This document shows, piece by piece, positions 34,350 through 43,500 of a stretch of DNA of 60,559 bases; positions within the stretch are counted from its first letter, which is position 1; each line of letters starts with the position of its first letter. The notes beneath the pieces were generated by a model. That model was given only the letters and a program-made list of their open reading frames with translations. It did no database searches and had not been told where the DNA came from. Location: assembly GCA_019235715.1 (NCBI GenBank), contig JAFAKE010000100.1, positions 1 through 60,559 on the forward strand, read 5' to 3'. The translations under genes were made by a program, and so were the position numbers. This stretch comes from Vulcanimicrobiota bacterium. Lineage in GTDB: Bacteria; Vulcanimicrobiota; Vulcanimicrobiia; Eremiobacterales; Eremiobacteraceae.

Positions 34350-35333
34350 ATGCGTGCCATGCTTTTGGAGAGCGCCAGAAGGCCGCTGACGTCTGCAGAA
34401 ATCGAGACGCCGCGTGCCGGCGACGGCCAGCTTCTCATCAAAATCCGTGCGTGCGGCGTATGTCGCACTGATCTGCACATCTACGACGGCGAGCTGACCA
34501 AGCCCAAACTTCCATTAGTGCTCGGCCACGAGATCGTCGGCATCGTGGAGGAATGCGGCGCAGGCACCGAGCGCTTCGCGGCCGGCGATCGCGTCGGCGT
34601 GCCGTGGCTGGGATGGGTGGACGGAACGTGCACGTACTGCCGCGGCGGCAGGGAGAACTTATGCGAACGCGCGCGCTTCACCGGTTACGACATCGACGGC
34701 GGATACGCGCCTTACACGGTCGCGAACGAGGCGTTTTGCTTCGCGCTGCCGGCGTCGTTCGAGGATGTTCACGCCGCTCCGCTCATGTGCGCAGGTCTGA
34801 TCGGCTATCGCAGCCTGCGTATGGCGGGCGATGCAGCGCGTCTAGGCATTTACGGCTTTGGCGCAGCCGCGCATATCATCGCGCAGGTCGCACGCCATCA
34901 AGGACGGCGCGTCTTCGCATTCACGCGTCCGGGCGACGAGCGGGGCCAGACATTCGCGTTGCAACTCGGCGCCGTGTGGGCGGGTGATTCGGACACATCG
35001 CCGCCCGAGCCGCTCGATGCGGCGATCATCTTCGCCCCGGTTGGCACATTGGTCGTGAGCGCACTGCGTGCGCTCGCGCGCGGGGGCGTCGTCGTCTGCG
35101 CGGGCATCCATATGACCGACATCCCGTCGTTTCCATATGAGCTGCTCTGGGAAGAACGTCAGGTCCGCTCGGTCGCCAATCTCACGCGCGATGACGGCGC
35201 TGAATTTCTGCGCATCGCGGCCCAGGCAGCGGTGCGCACGATGGTGACGACTTATCCGCTGGAGCGCGCTAATGAAGCTTTGGCGGATCTGCGCGCCGGA
35301 CGGCTCGAAGGCGCAGCCGTGCTCACCCCTTGA
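34350..35333 (+). CDS. Zinc-dependent alcohol dehydrogenase (MDR family)
   Basis: A 327-residue medium-chain dehydrogenase. The catalytic zinc site is complete: CGVCRTDLH (Cys) and GHEIVG (His-Glu). The structural-zinc lobe is atypical. Three cysteines remain (CTYC then NLC), but the usual first Cys is Asp (WVDGTC), so this zinc may bind differently or not at all. The Rossmann motif is GIYGFGAAAHIIAQVA. Its last 82 bases overlap the convergent alpha/beta hydrolase. It is divergent from the RND operon over 86 bases. Confidence 0.87.
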   Translation: MRAMLLESARRPLTSAEIETPRAGDGQLLIKIRACGVCRTDLHIYDGELTKPKLPLVLGHEIVGIVEECGAGTERFAAGDRVGVPWLGWVDGTCTYCRGGRENLCERARFTGYDIDGGYAPYTVANEAFCFALPASFEDVHAAPLMCAGLIGYRSLRMAGDAARLGIYGFGAAAHIIAQVARHQGRRVFAFTRPGDERGQTFALQLGAVWAGDSDTSPPEPLDAAIIFAPVGTLVVSALRALARGGVVVCAGIHMTDIPSFPYELLWEERQVRSVANLTRDDGAEFLRIAAQAAVRTMVTTYPLERANEALADLRAGRLEGAAVLTP

Positions 35334-36091
35334 GCGTGCGCGTGAAAGCGATCGCGTATGGATCCGAGCGCCTCTGAAAGCGCGGCCCTGAACTCTTCAG
35401 GCTGGTCGATCATCGGCCAGTGCCCGGCTCCGCGAAAGCGTTTGACCGCGAGCCCTCCGCTGCGAAGGAACTCGCGCGACGCCTTTGAGATGCCGTCGCG
35501 GGCATCGCCGTAGTAGTACACTGCGGGTACCTGCAATGACGAGTACGTGCGCGCCATCTCCCCATTTCGAGTGAGCGCGACGATCCCGCGCGCGCAGGCC
35601 AAAAACGTGAGCGCGTCAGCCCGCGCGACGCTGCGCGCGTAATGCAGCGGTGCGTTGCTCGTCTGAAATTTCACGCTGTCGCGGAACGATGCAAACCAGC
35701 GCGCGAAGTCTTTCGCCTGCGAAGCCTTCTTCGCCGTGTCACAATCAGCGAGCAGTAACGGCCCTTCGACATTCACAACGCCCGCGACAAGCGCGCAGCG
35801 CGCACCGAGCAGCGTCGCGATCATCCCGCCCATCGAGTGCCCGACCAGGATCACGGGGTCGCCCTGCTCTTCGATCGCGCTCTGCAGCCAATGCGCGGTA
35901 CCGTCGAGTCCACGCTCGCGCTGCGGCAGCGGGTCTGCGCCTCCATGCCCCGGCAACGCCGGTTTGATGAAGCGATATCCCTTGAGTTCTTGCTTGCGCC
36001 GCACGCTCTGCCACACGAGCGGCGAATCGCCAAGCCCGTGTACGAGCCACACCGTGCGCACATCGGTCGCGCTCGTCTTGCGTGCGCTCAC
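35252..36091 (-). CDS. Alpha/beta-fold hydrolase
   Basis: A 279-residue soluble hydrolase. The oxyanion-hole motif is VHGLGDS, the nucleophile elbow is GHSMGG, and a late His lies in GAGHWPMID; the catalytic acid is near GDARDG. The family covers esterases, lipases and related enzymes. GTG at 36091 overlaps the stop of the upstream NADP-binding gene (GTGA), indicating coupling. The last 28 residues (Ser/Ala/Arg-rich) lie in the 82-base antisense overlap with the alcohol dehydrogenase and look like a late extension. Confidence 0.82.
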   Translation of the reverse strand: MSARKTSATDVRTVWLVHGLGDSPLVWQSVRRKQELKGYRFIKPALPGHGGADPLPQRERGLDGTAHWLQSAIEEQGDPVILVGHSMGGMIATLLGARCALVAGVVNVEGPLLLADCDTAKKASQAKDFARWFASFRDSVKFQTSNAPLHYARSVARADALTFLACARGIVALTRNGEMARTYSSLQVPAVYYYGDARDGISKASREFLRSGGLAVKRFRGAGHWPMIDQPEEFRAALSEALGSIRDRFHAHAQGVSTAAPSSRPARRSAKASLARSSG

Positions 36092-36732
36092 GCGTGCAGC
36101 AGCTTGAATGCGTGGTCACGCGTCCGAGTCTGCATCGCGTACAGAACCCACAAGATGCACAGCGGCTCAAGGACGCGCGCACCCGCAATGCCGCCGATGT
36201 CGATGACGTTCCAGCCAAGACCGCGCAGCAGCGCGCTGACGGACTCTTTCGCGGCCGCATCGTTGCCGGCGATGAACATGTCGGGAGGTCCGCAGGGAAA
36301 ATCCGGCTTGACCATATGGTTGTTGCCGACGATGTTGAACGCTTTGACGACGCGCGCGCCGGGCAGCCAGCGCTGGATCTGCTCCCCGCGAGAGTCGTTC
36401 CAGCCGACCTCGAGACCGGGCGGCCCGCCGTCGGGAAACACGAGCGGATTGGTCGTGTCGATGACGACCTTGCCGTTGAAGTTCTCGCTGCCGGCAAGCT
36501 GCAAGGCGTGCTGCGTGCCGGTCCCGAGCGTCGCCACGAGGATCAGTTCGCCGAACGCGGCAGCCTGTGCGAACGTGCCGGTGGAGGCTCGGGGCCCGTT
36601 CGCATCTTTCCATTGGAGCAGCTTGTCGCTCGCGGGTTCGCGCGAGCCGATCATCACCTCATGGCCCAGACCGATGAGGCCGGCACCCAAGACGCGCCCG
36701 ACGTCGCCCGATCCCAAAACGCCAATCTTCAT
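36088..36732 (-). CDS. NADP-binding oxidoreductase, F420-reductase-like
   Basis: A 214-residue protein from ATG 36732. The Rossmann motif IGVLGSGDVGRVLGAGL and the NADP-type GSREPASD loop place it in the NpdG/F420-dependent reductase-like family. It is a paralogue of the protein at 21988-22617. The start is uncertain: no Shine-Dalgarno sequence is seen, and the ATG sits inside a TATATATAATG string. An upstream ATG at 36771 would add 13 residues encoded across a palindrome. Its stop overlaps the start of the hydrolase. Confidence 0.78.
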   Translation of the reverse strand: MKIGVLGSGDVGRVLGAGLIGLGHEVMIGSREPASDKLLQWKDANGPRASTGTFAQAAAFGELILVATLGTGTQHALQLAGSENFNGKVVIDTTNPLVFPDGGPPGLEVGWNDSRGEQIQRWLPGARVVKAFNIVGNNHMVKPDFPCGPPDMFIAGNDAAAKESVSALLRGLGWNVIDIGGIAGARVLEPLCILWVLYAMQTRTRDHAFKLLHA

Positions 36733-36745
36733 TATATATACATGC

Positions 36746-36765
36746 CGGCCGGACGCGTCCGGCCG
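36746..36765. promoter_or_regulatory. 20-base perfect palindrome in a divergent promoter
   Basis: CGGCCGGACGCGTCCGGCCG is self-complementary over all 20 bases. It lies between the divergent starts at 36732 and 36799, just upstream of a TATATATAAT string reading into the minus-strand gene. It may be an operator for a dimeric regulator or form a cruciform/hairpin. Confidence 0.5.
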
Positions 36766-36798
36766 CTCCATTCAAAGGGCGGCCATGATTAGCGCGGC

Positions 36799-37662
36799 AT
36801 GCGTCCGAACCCTAGCGCCGACCGTATGAACCAAGCCCAGCGGCCAGCATTCATCGGCGAGCGGATCACGCCGCAGACCGGAAGCGCCGACGTCGCGGCG
36901 ATGTCGCACGGCGAGCCCGGTTTGCCGCGCGCATTCCACTGGCGCGGCCACCGGTTTGAAGTGGCGCGCCGGCTCGGCAGCCGCCGTGACCTTGGCCAAG
37001 ATCGCGGCGACGTCTACGTACGCCGTCACGTGCACGAGTTCGAGACCACCGACGGCTTGCGTATGAGCGTGTACTTCGAACGCAATCCGCGCGACCGCAG
37101 CCGCTCCAAAGCATGGTGGCTGTACACGATCGCATTTCCAACGCCGGTCATCACGACGCAGAGGCTCTGGCTGCGGCGCTGGACGTATGCCGATCGCGCC
37201 GATTTCACACGCATGGTGTCGGATGCGGAGACGATGCGTTTTCTGCACGACGGCATTCCGCTGAGCACGCGCCAGGCGGACGAAGCACTCGATGCCACGA
37301 TCGCGCACTACGAGCTCGGCTACGGCGATTGGGCTATTGTCGCACGCGATGACGGCGCGATACTGGGAGAGAGCGGGCTCACGCGGCTGCGCGAAAGCGG
37401 AGAAGTAGAGCTCGGCTACATGTTGCGCAGTGCCTTCTGGGGGCGCGGGTTTGCGAGCGAGGCGGCAAGCGCGATCGTCCGCTACGCGTTTGACGAACTC
37501 GAACTCGGCCGGCTTGTCTCGCTGATAGAGCCGGCGAACGCAGCCAGCGTACGGATCGTCGAGCGCTTGGGCATGCGGCCGCTCGGCGCGACGCAACATC
37601 GCGGCCGGCGCATGCTCAAGTACGAACTGCTGGCGCCATCCGAACGGGCCGGCGGCGTCTAA
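36799..37662 (+). CDS. DUF6504-like domain fused to GNAT (RimJ/RimL) N-acetyltransferase
   Basis: A 287-residue protein with two parts. Residues about 15-105 resemble DUF6504 (FIGERI start, then FHWRGHRFEVARRL and a terminal WWLYTI segment). Residues about 110-275 form a RimJ/RimL-type GNAT: RLWLRRWTYADRADFTRM, AILGESGL, the acetyl-CoA loop GRGFASEAAS and IVERLGMRPLG. The fusion is unusual to me; the N-terminal domain is normally a separate small protein. ATG 36826 is an alternative start. Its stop and the next start share one base. Confidence 0.78.
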   Translation: MRPNPSADRMNQAQRPAFIGERITPQTGSADVAAMSHGEPGLPRAFHWRGHRFEVARRLGSRRDLGQDRGDVYVRRHVHEFETTDGLRMSVYFERNPRDRSRSKAWWLYTIAFPTPVITTQRLWLRRWTYADRADFTRMVSDAETMRFLHDGIPLSTRQADEALDATIAHYELGYGDWAIVARDDGAILGESGLTRLRESGEVELGYMLRSAFWGRGFASEAASAIVRYAFDELELGRLVSLIEPANAASVRIVERLGMRPLGATQHRGRRMLKYELLAPSERAGGV

Positions 37663-38294
37663 TGGGATTGCTGCTCAGCGCCGTCGCGGTCATCGGAATC
37701 CTGCACACGATCGTTCCCGATCATTGGGCGCCGATCGCCGTTCTTGCCAGGCAGCAAGGCTGGACGCGCCGCCACACCGCTTGGACCGCGGCCGGAGCCG
37801 GCCTCGGGCACACGCTTTCGACGTTGCTCATCGGTGCGTTCGCATGGATCGCGGGCATCGCAGCGGCTGCGCGCTACGGCCACTACGTGAACATCCTGTC
37901 AGGCGTCGCGCTGATCGCGTTCGGAGCGTGGATCGCGATCAGCTCCCTGCGCGAGGCGCGCGAGAGCGAAGAGCAGCTCGAATCGGAAGCGGCTGCGCAG
38001 GCGCGCACGATCGCGACGCGCACGTCCATCATGCTCATCGTCGGGTCATCGCCGAGCGTCGAGGCGCTGCCGACCTTTTTCGCCGCTGCGCCTCACGGCG
38101 TCTATGCCGAACTGCTGCTCGCGCTGGTGTTCGCCGCCACGACGATCGGCACGTACGTCGTAACGACGCTTGTCTCGACCGCAGGACTCGAGCGCCTGCG
38201 CATCAGCGCGCTCGAGCGCTACGGCGAGGTGATCAGCGGCGCGTTCGTCGCGCTCGTCGGCGCCGTCTTCTTGTTTATCGGGGCGAGCACGTAG
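37662..38294 (+). CDS. NiCoT/RcnA-like membrane protein
   Basis: A 210-residue, six-helix membrane protein. HTIVPDHWAPI in the first helix and GAGLGHTLSTLLIG in the next are the His/Asp pattern typical of nickel/cobalt transporters and related UreH/RcnA proteins. A charged loop (EARESEEQLESEAAAQ) separates the halves. It is shorter than classical NiCoT, so metal transport is only suggested. It overlaps the stop of the GNAT fusion by one base (TAATG). Confidence 0.65.
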   Translation: MGLLLSAVAVIGILHTIVPDHWAPIAVLARQQGWTRRHTAWTAAGAGLGHTLSTLLIGAFAWIAGIAAAARYGHYVNILSGVALIAFGAWIAISSLREARESEEQLESEAAAQARTIATRTSIMLIVGSSPSVEALPTFFAAAPHGVYAELLLALVFAATTIGTYVVTTLVSTAGLERLRISALERYGEVISGAFVALVGAVFLFIGAST

Positions 38295-38305
38295 AAGACT
38301 CGGCC

Positions 38306-38872
38306 TTAGCCTTTCGTGCACGCCACGTCGAATGAAACCGTTCGTCCCGATTTCTCTTTGAACGTGCTGTGCGATGTCGTTTTGGAGTCGCTCACTTTTG
38401 TCGTGACGGTCGGGCTCGTGGAGACGATGTCGGGTCCAGGCGTGAAAAGCGCATCGGTCCACGTGATCGTGCCGCCCTTCCAGCCCGGTGAATAGGAGAC
38501 ATCGTAGCCGCCGTTGTCATCGGTATAGACGTCAGCCCAACGCTTGAACGTGCCGTCGTAGGTGATGCGATCGACGCTGACGATCGCCGGCGCCCATGAC
38601 ACCTTGGGCGACGTGCTGTTGACGACCATCCAATAGCCCGTCGAATCAAGCGTCGTCACCGTCGTCGTTTTGAACGGAGTCGGTCTGCGCGAGCTCCGCG
38701 AGCTGCACTGCCACGTGCCCAGCATGAACTTCATCGTTGAGAAATCGGGCTTCGGTGACTGTGGGATCGGCGTCGATTCCATGCCCGGCGTTGCATCTGC
38801 AAACGCCAGCCCGCTGCACGCGAGCACGACGCTGACGAGCGCGACGCACGTACGAAGAAAACCAGGTCGCAT
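38306..38872 (-). CDS. Exported DUF1579-like protein
   Basis: A 188-residue secreted protein from ATG 38872, supported by GGGAGG six bases upstream. The signal peptide is CVALVSVVLACSGLAFA. The mature part (MLGTWQCSS, then a run of beta strands with Trp/Tyr/Gly) resembles DUF1579/lipocalin-like folds. No enzyme motif is seen. It is convergent with the NiCoT-like gene and divergent from the lipase-like gene over 121 bases. Confidence 0.65.
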   Translation of the reverse strand: MRPGFLRTCVALVSVVLACSGLAFADATPGMESTPIPQSPKPDFSTMKFMLGTWQCSSRSSRRPTPFKTTTVTTLDSTGYWMVVNSTSPKVSWAPAIVSVDRITYDGTFKRWADVYTDDNGGYDVSYSPGWKGGTITWTDALFTPGPDIVSTSPTVTTKVSDSKTTSHSTFKEKSGRTVSFDVACTKG

Positions 38873-38993
38873 ATCAACCTCCCGAGTGTGTAGGTGTGAC
38901 GCGGGCCCTTTCGGGCTGATGCGAGGTTTGGCGTGTTGAGCGGCTCTCCTTTGCGACGGGGAAACGCAGCGCGCGCGCGAACATCCGTACCGG

Positions 38994-40463
38994 ATGAAGA
39001 GCGCCGTTATCATCGTCCATGGCATCGGTCCGCTTGATCGTTATCAGATCCAGGATCAATTCGCGGGCGAATTGCGCGACGCGCTGAACACCGAGACCGA
39101 CGACGAGCGGCGCCAGCGCTTCGGCGGCGAGCCGCCGCCGCGACAAGGCCAGTGGCACGCGGATGTGATCTGGCCGCCCGTGCAGCGCAATCAGGAACTC
39201 GAAGGCGTGCGTCCCAGCGCGGTGCGCGTGCACTGCGACAACCGCGGCGTCGACGTCTTGCAAGAGCCGTGTGTCGACGTGTTCGAAGCGTATTGGAGTC
39301 CGGCGGACAAAGGGCGCACGAACGCCTTCTCCGTCCTGACGTGGCTGTTGCGTTCGATATTTTCGCCGGTGGCGGATACGCGCATCGCCGCGCCGGCGCT
39401 GAAGACCGCGCACGACGTCGCCTGGGTCATCATCATCGCGCTGCTCGTTCCCGCGCTTGCCGTTCTGTCGCTCGGCAGCGCATATCGCGCGTACCTCGGC
39501 TTTGAAACGGGCACGTTGCGTCCGTTGGTGGCGCTGCTCGTCGGACTGGCGGGCGGCTATCTCGTCGCGCAAGGCTTGTCGCGCTTGGTTCCTCTGCTGT
39601 TCGTGTCGTCCGCCGGAAGGAGCACGCGCCGGCCGGTGCTTCTCGTCGTGCTCGGCCTTGCGATCGTCGCGCTGACCGCGTGGCTTGCCGGGGGCGAATA
39701 CTTCGACATCTTCGGGCGTCTTGGGTGGCTGCTCGTCACGACGACATCGGCCCGGCTGCTGCTGAGCCTCATGATCGATTTCCTCGACAACCGGATCGGC
39801 GATATCCAGATCTACGCGACGCACAATGAGAACGAGAGCTTCTTCGCGCTGCGCGAGAAGATCTTGCAGATCGTCGGAGATACGACGCTGTCAGTGCTGC
39901 GAACGAAGGATGGATTGCTCGCCAAGCCGCTGTACGACCGTGTGTATCTTGTCGGCCACAGCCTCGGATCGAGCATCTTGATGGACGTGATCATCGAGCT
40001 CCACCGGTTGCTCATGGAAGGCGGACTCGACGAATCATCGTGGAGCCGGCTGCGCTGCTTTGTCAGTTACGGCAGCGCGCTGGAGAAGACGCACTATCTA
40101 CTCGGTTGCGCGCGTCCGCGACCGCCGCAACAAGTCAGCGAGTTCAAAACTGACCTTTACAGCCGTTTGTTCAGCGCGGACATCTCGGCGCTGCGCCCTG
40201 CGAGTGCGGCGACGCGGCCTCCGATGTTCTGGACCAATTATTGGTATTTCTCCGACGTCGTCGCCAACGCGATCGCTTCGTACGGACACGCACGCGACGT
40301 AGATCAGCCGCCCGTTGACGGCACCCACTACACGTGTCTGAACGCGCAGCTGCCGTCGCCGGCCGGCGTGCTCTGGTCGCACAACTACTATCTCAACGAC
40401 CGCAGCGTGTGGCACTCTGCAGGCGAGCGGCGCGGCTTAGCGACGATTCTCGCGGCGTCGTAA
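38994..40463 (+). CDS. Membrane-embedded alpha/beta hydrolase (lipase-like)
   Basis: A 489-residue protein with an unusual layout. The N-terminus has an oxyanion-type IIVHGIGPL strand. A block of four hydrophobic helices (about 140-260) is inserted before the nucleophile elbow GHSLGSS (about 325). A late His may be in GTHYTCL or WSHNYY. The soluble hydrolase halves thus flank a membrane domain. I do not recognise a named family, although hydrolases with such insertions exist. The substrate could be a membrane lipid. Confidence 0.6.
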   Translation: MKSAVIIVHGIGPLDRYQIQDQFAGELRDALNTETDDERRQRFGGEPPPRQGQWHADVIWPPVQRNQELEGVRPSAVRVHCDNRGVDVLQEPCVDVFEAYWSPADKGRTNAFSVLTWLLRSIFSPVADTRIAAPALKTAHDVAWVIIIALLVPALAVLSLGSAYRAYLGFETGTLRPLVALLVGLAGGYLVAQGLSRLVPLLFVSSAGRSTRRPVLLVVLGLAIVALTAWLAGGEYFDIFGRLGWLLVTTTSARLLLSLMIDFLDNRIGDIQIYATHNENESFFALREKILQIVGDTTLSVLRTKDGLLAKPLYDRVYLVGHSLGSSILMDVIIELHRLLMEGGLDESSWSRLRCFVSYGSALEKTHYLLGCARPRPPQQVSEFKTDLYSRLFSADISALRPASAATRPPMFWTNYWYFSDVVANAIASYGHARDVDQPPVDGTHYTCLNAQLPSPAGVLWSHNYYLNDRSVWHSAGERRGLATILAAS

Positions 40464-40543
40464 CGCCTGGGCCGCGCCTAAAGAGCTTTGAAGCCAAGGC
40501 TTTCCACCGTAACCTGCGAAGCTCCAATCTGGTACATGACGAC

Positions 40544-43500
40544 ATGTGGCTGACGCGTTTTACCCTCCGGCAACCCATCATCGCGACCCTGTTCTTCCTC
40601 GGCGTGGCCGTGTTCGGGCTGATCGGCTATTTCTCGATGGGCGAGAACATCATCCCCAACGTCAATTTCCCGATCGTGACGGTCACGGCCGCCTATCCGG
40701 GCGCCAGTCCGGAAGAGATGGAGCGGCTCGTCGTCAAGCCGATAGAAGATCAACTCCAGGGTCTTGCGCACCTCGACAAGGTCACGGCGATCGTACAAGA
40801 GGGCACGGCGACGATCACCGTCCAGTTCAAGCTGGGCACGGACGTCAATTTCGCCTCGACCGACGTGCAGCACGCGGTCGACGCCTCGCGCATCTATCTG
40901 CCCAACGATCTCGATCCGCCGCTCGTCGATAAGTTCGACGTCACATCGCAGCCCGTGCTCACCGAGGCGATCACCTCGAGCGTCTTATCGCCGGTCGAGC
41001 TGTCGAACATCATCACCACCGAAGTGGTGCCGGTGCTACGCGGTGTCAAAGGCGTCGGCGCGGTCGTCGTCGGCGGCAAATACACGCGCCAGATCACCGT
41101 GCAGCCGGATCTCGCACGGCTGCGCAGCGTCGGCCTGACGCTCTCGGATGTCAACAGTTCGCTGGCCGCCGGCAACGTCAGCATGCCGGGCGGCCGCTTG
41201 GACGAGCCGTTCGCCGAATCGACGGTCGGCGTGCGCGCCGACATCACCAACGCGCAACAGATCGCGCACCTGCCCTTGATGAACCCGCTCGGCTTCGCGT
41301 TCGGGCAACCCCAAGGCGCGAACGGCATTCCGCTGCGCATCGGCGATGTCGCCGAAGTGGTCGACGGCTATGCCGATCATCGCGTCATCTCGACGGTCAA
41401 TCACACGACCGCCAACATCGTCAGCATCTCGCGCGACGCCACGTCCGACACGGTCAAGACGACCCAAGCGGTGCGCGTGGCATTCGCCGGCCTACAGAAG
41501 CGCTACCCGCAGATCAAGTTCTCGGAGATCGACGCCGACCTTTATTTCACCCGCGACTCGATCAACGGCGTGCTCGAAAACCTTTTCGAAGGCATCCTGC
41601 TCACCGCGCTCGTGCTGCTTCTCTTCCTGCACGTCTGGCGCAGCGCGCTCGTCGTCATGATCGCGATCCCGACCTCTTTGCTCGCGACGTTCTTCGTTAT
41701 GTGGATGCTGGGATTCACCGTCGACGTGCTGTCCCTGATGGGACTTTCGCTGACGATCGGTATCCTCGTCGACGATTCGATCGTGGTGATCGAGAACATC
41801 ACGCGCCATCGCGAGATGGGCCAGCAGCCGGATGAGGCCGCGATCACCGGGCGCTCGGAGATCGGCGCCGCCGCGATCGCGATCACGCTCGTAGACGTCG
41901 TCGTGTTCGCGCCGATCGCGTTCATGTCGGGCATCATCGGCCAATACATGCGCGAGTTCGGGCTGGTCGTCGTATGCGCGACGCTGTTCTCGCTCCTCGT
42001 CTCCTTCACGCTGACGCCACTGCTCGCCGCGCATTGGGCATTGGTCCGTAAGCCCAAGCCGCCCGCCGGATTGTTCAAAGTCTTCGCCGACTGGTTCGAA
42101 CGCATGCGCGTCGCCTACCACGACCGCTGGCTGCCCGCGGCCATGGCGCATCCATATCTGACGTTTTTCGGCTCGCTCGGCATCGTGCTCGGCTCGGTGG
42201 TGCTCGCGGGCGTGCTGATCGGCGTCGGTGTCTTGCCGGGCGAGTTCCAGCCGTACACGGAGTGGGGCTACGCCAGCATCGATCTGAACTATCCGCCCGG
42301 TACTCCCATCGAGGTCACCGCGGCCGGCGCGCAACGTATCGGCCTCGCGCTTGAGAAGATGAAGGGCGTGAAGAACGTCTCGGTGACGGTCGGGCGCGCC
42401 GCGAACGGCGTCGATGAGATCGTGGGCGGCAACGTCGCGCATATCTGGGCGTTTCTCTATCAGAATCAGCGGCACGAAGAGCGCGGCATCGTCGCCAAAG
42501 TATCCACACTGGGTTACCTCGCGCCGGGTGCACGCATTTCTGCATCGGGTGCGCAAAATGCCGGTCAGCCGCCGATCGACTTCACGCTCAGCGGACCGAC
42601 GGAACAACTCGACCTTGCGAGCAAAAAGCTGCTCGCGTTCATCGCCAAGCAGCCCAACGCCGTCGACGTCACGGCGAGCAACGCGATCGTTGGTCCGCGC
42701 CTTGAGATCAGCATCGATCGCGATCGCGCGGCCGTGCTCGGCGTGAGTCCGCAAGACGCGGCGCTCACCGCGCGCGCGGCCGTCGGCGGCGTCATCTCGA
42801 CGCGCGTGCGCCAGCCCGAAGGCCTCATCGACGCCGTGGTGCAGCTGCCGCCGGCGACGAGGAACGATCCCGAACAGCTGCAGACCGTCGACGTGCGCTC
42901 GACCACGACCGGACAACTCGTTCCGCTTGGCGACGTCGCCAGCTTCACCAAGACCACGGAGCCGCCGTACATCGAACGCCAAGATCGCGAACGCATCGTC
43001 AGCATCACGGCGAACACCGCGAACGGAGCGCCGATCGGTCCGATCGTCGACAAAGTCACGCAAGCGCTCAACACGCCGGGCTTCTTGCCCGCCGGCGTAC
43101 ACGTCACGACACAGGGCGATACGCAGCTCTTCGGCGACGCGATCGCCAAGATCGGGCTCGCGCTGGGGACCTCGTTCGTGCTCATCTACATGCTGCTCGT
43201 CGTGCTCTACCGCAGCTATTTGACGCCGTTCGTCATCATGATGAGCTTGCCGGCCGCGATCGTCGGCGTCATCGGCGTGCTCATCATCCTCAACCTGCTC
43301 AACCTCGCGTTCCCGGACTTCCACGTTCAGCTTGGACGCTTCTATCTGCGGCCGTTCGCGGGGCAGACCCTGAACTTGTTCTCGATGCTCGGCGTCGTGA
43401 TGCTGACCGGCCTTGTCGCCAAGAACGGCATCCTGCTCGTCGACTATGCGAACACGATGCGCGCGCGCGGTTTGGCGCTCGTCGACGCGATGCGCGAATC

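Noticed and set aside
32527-34389. Long plus-strand open frame (620 codons) opposite the RND permease
   Set aside because: It is the antisense shadow of a clearly conserved RND gene. Composition (Arg/Asp/His/Glu-rich) is typical of antisense frames in GC-rich DNA, and no domain is seen.
36732-36771. Upstream ATG at 36771 for the NADP-binding protein
   Set aside because: It would add 13 residues encoded across the palindrome, has no Shine-Dalgarno sequence, and relatives normally start at the MKIGVLGSG position.
41492-43324. Long minus-strand open frame opposite the first tandem RND gene
   Set aside because: Same reasoning: antisense shadow with Arg/Asp/His-rich composition, no recognisable domain and no ribosome site.
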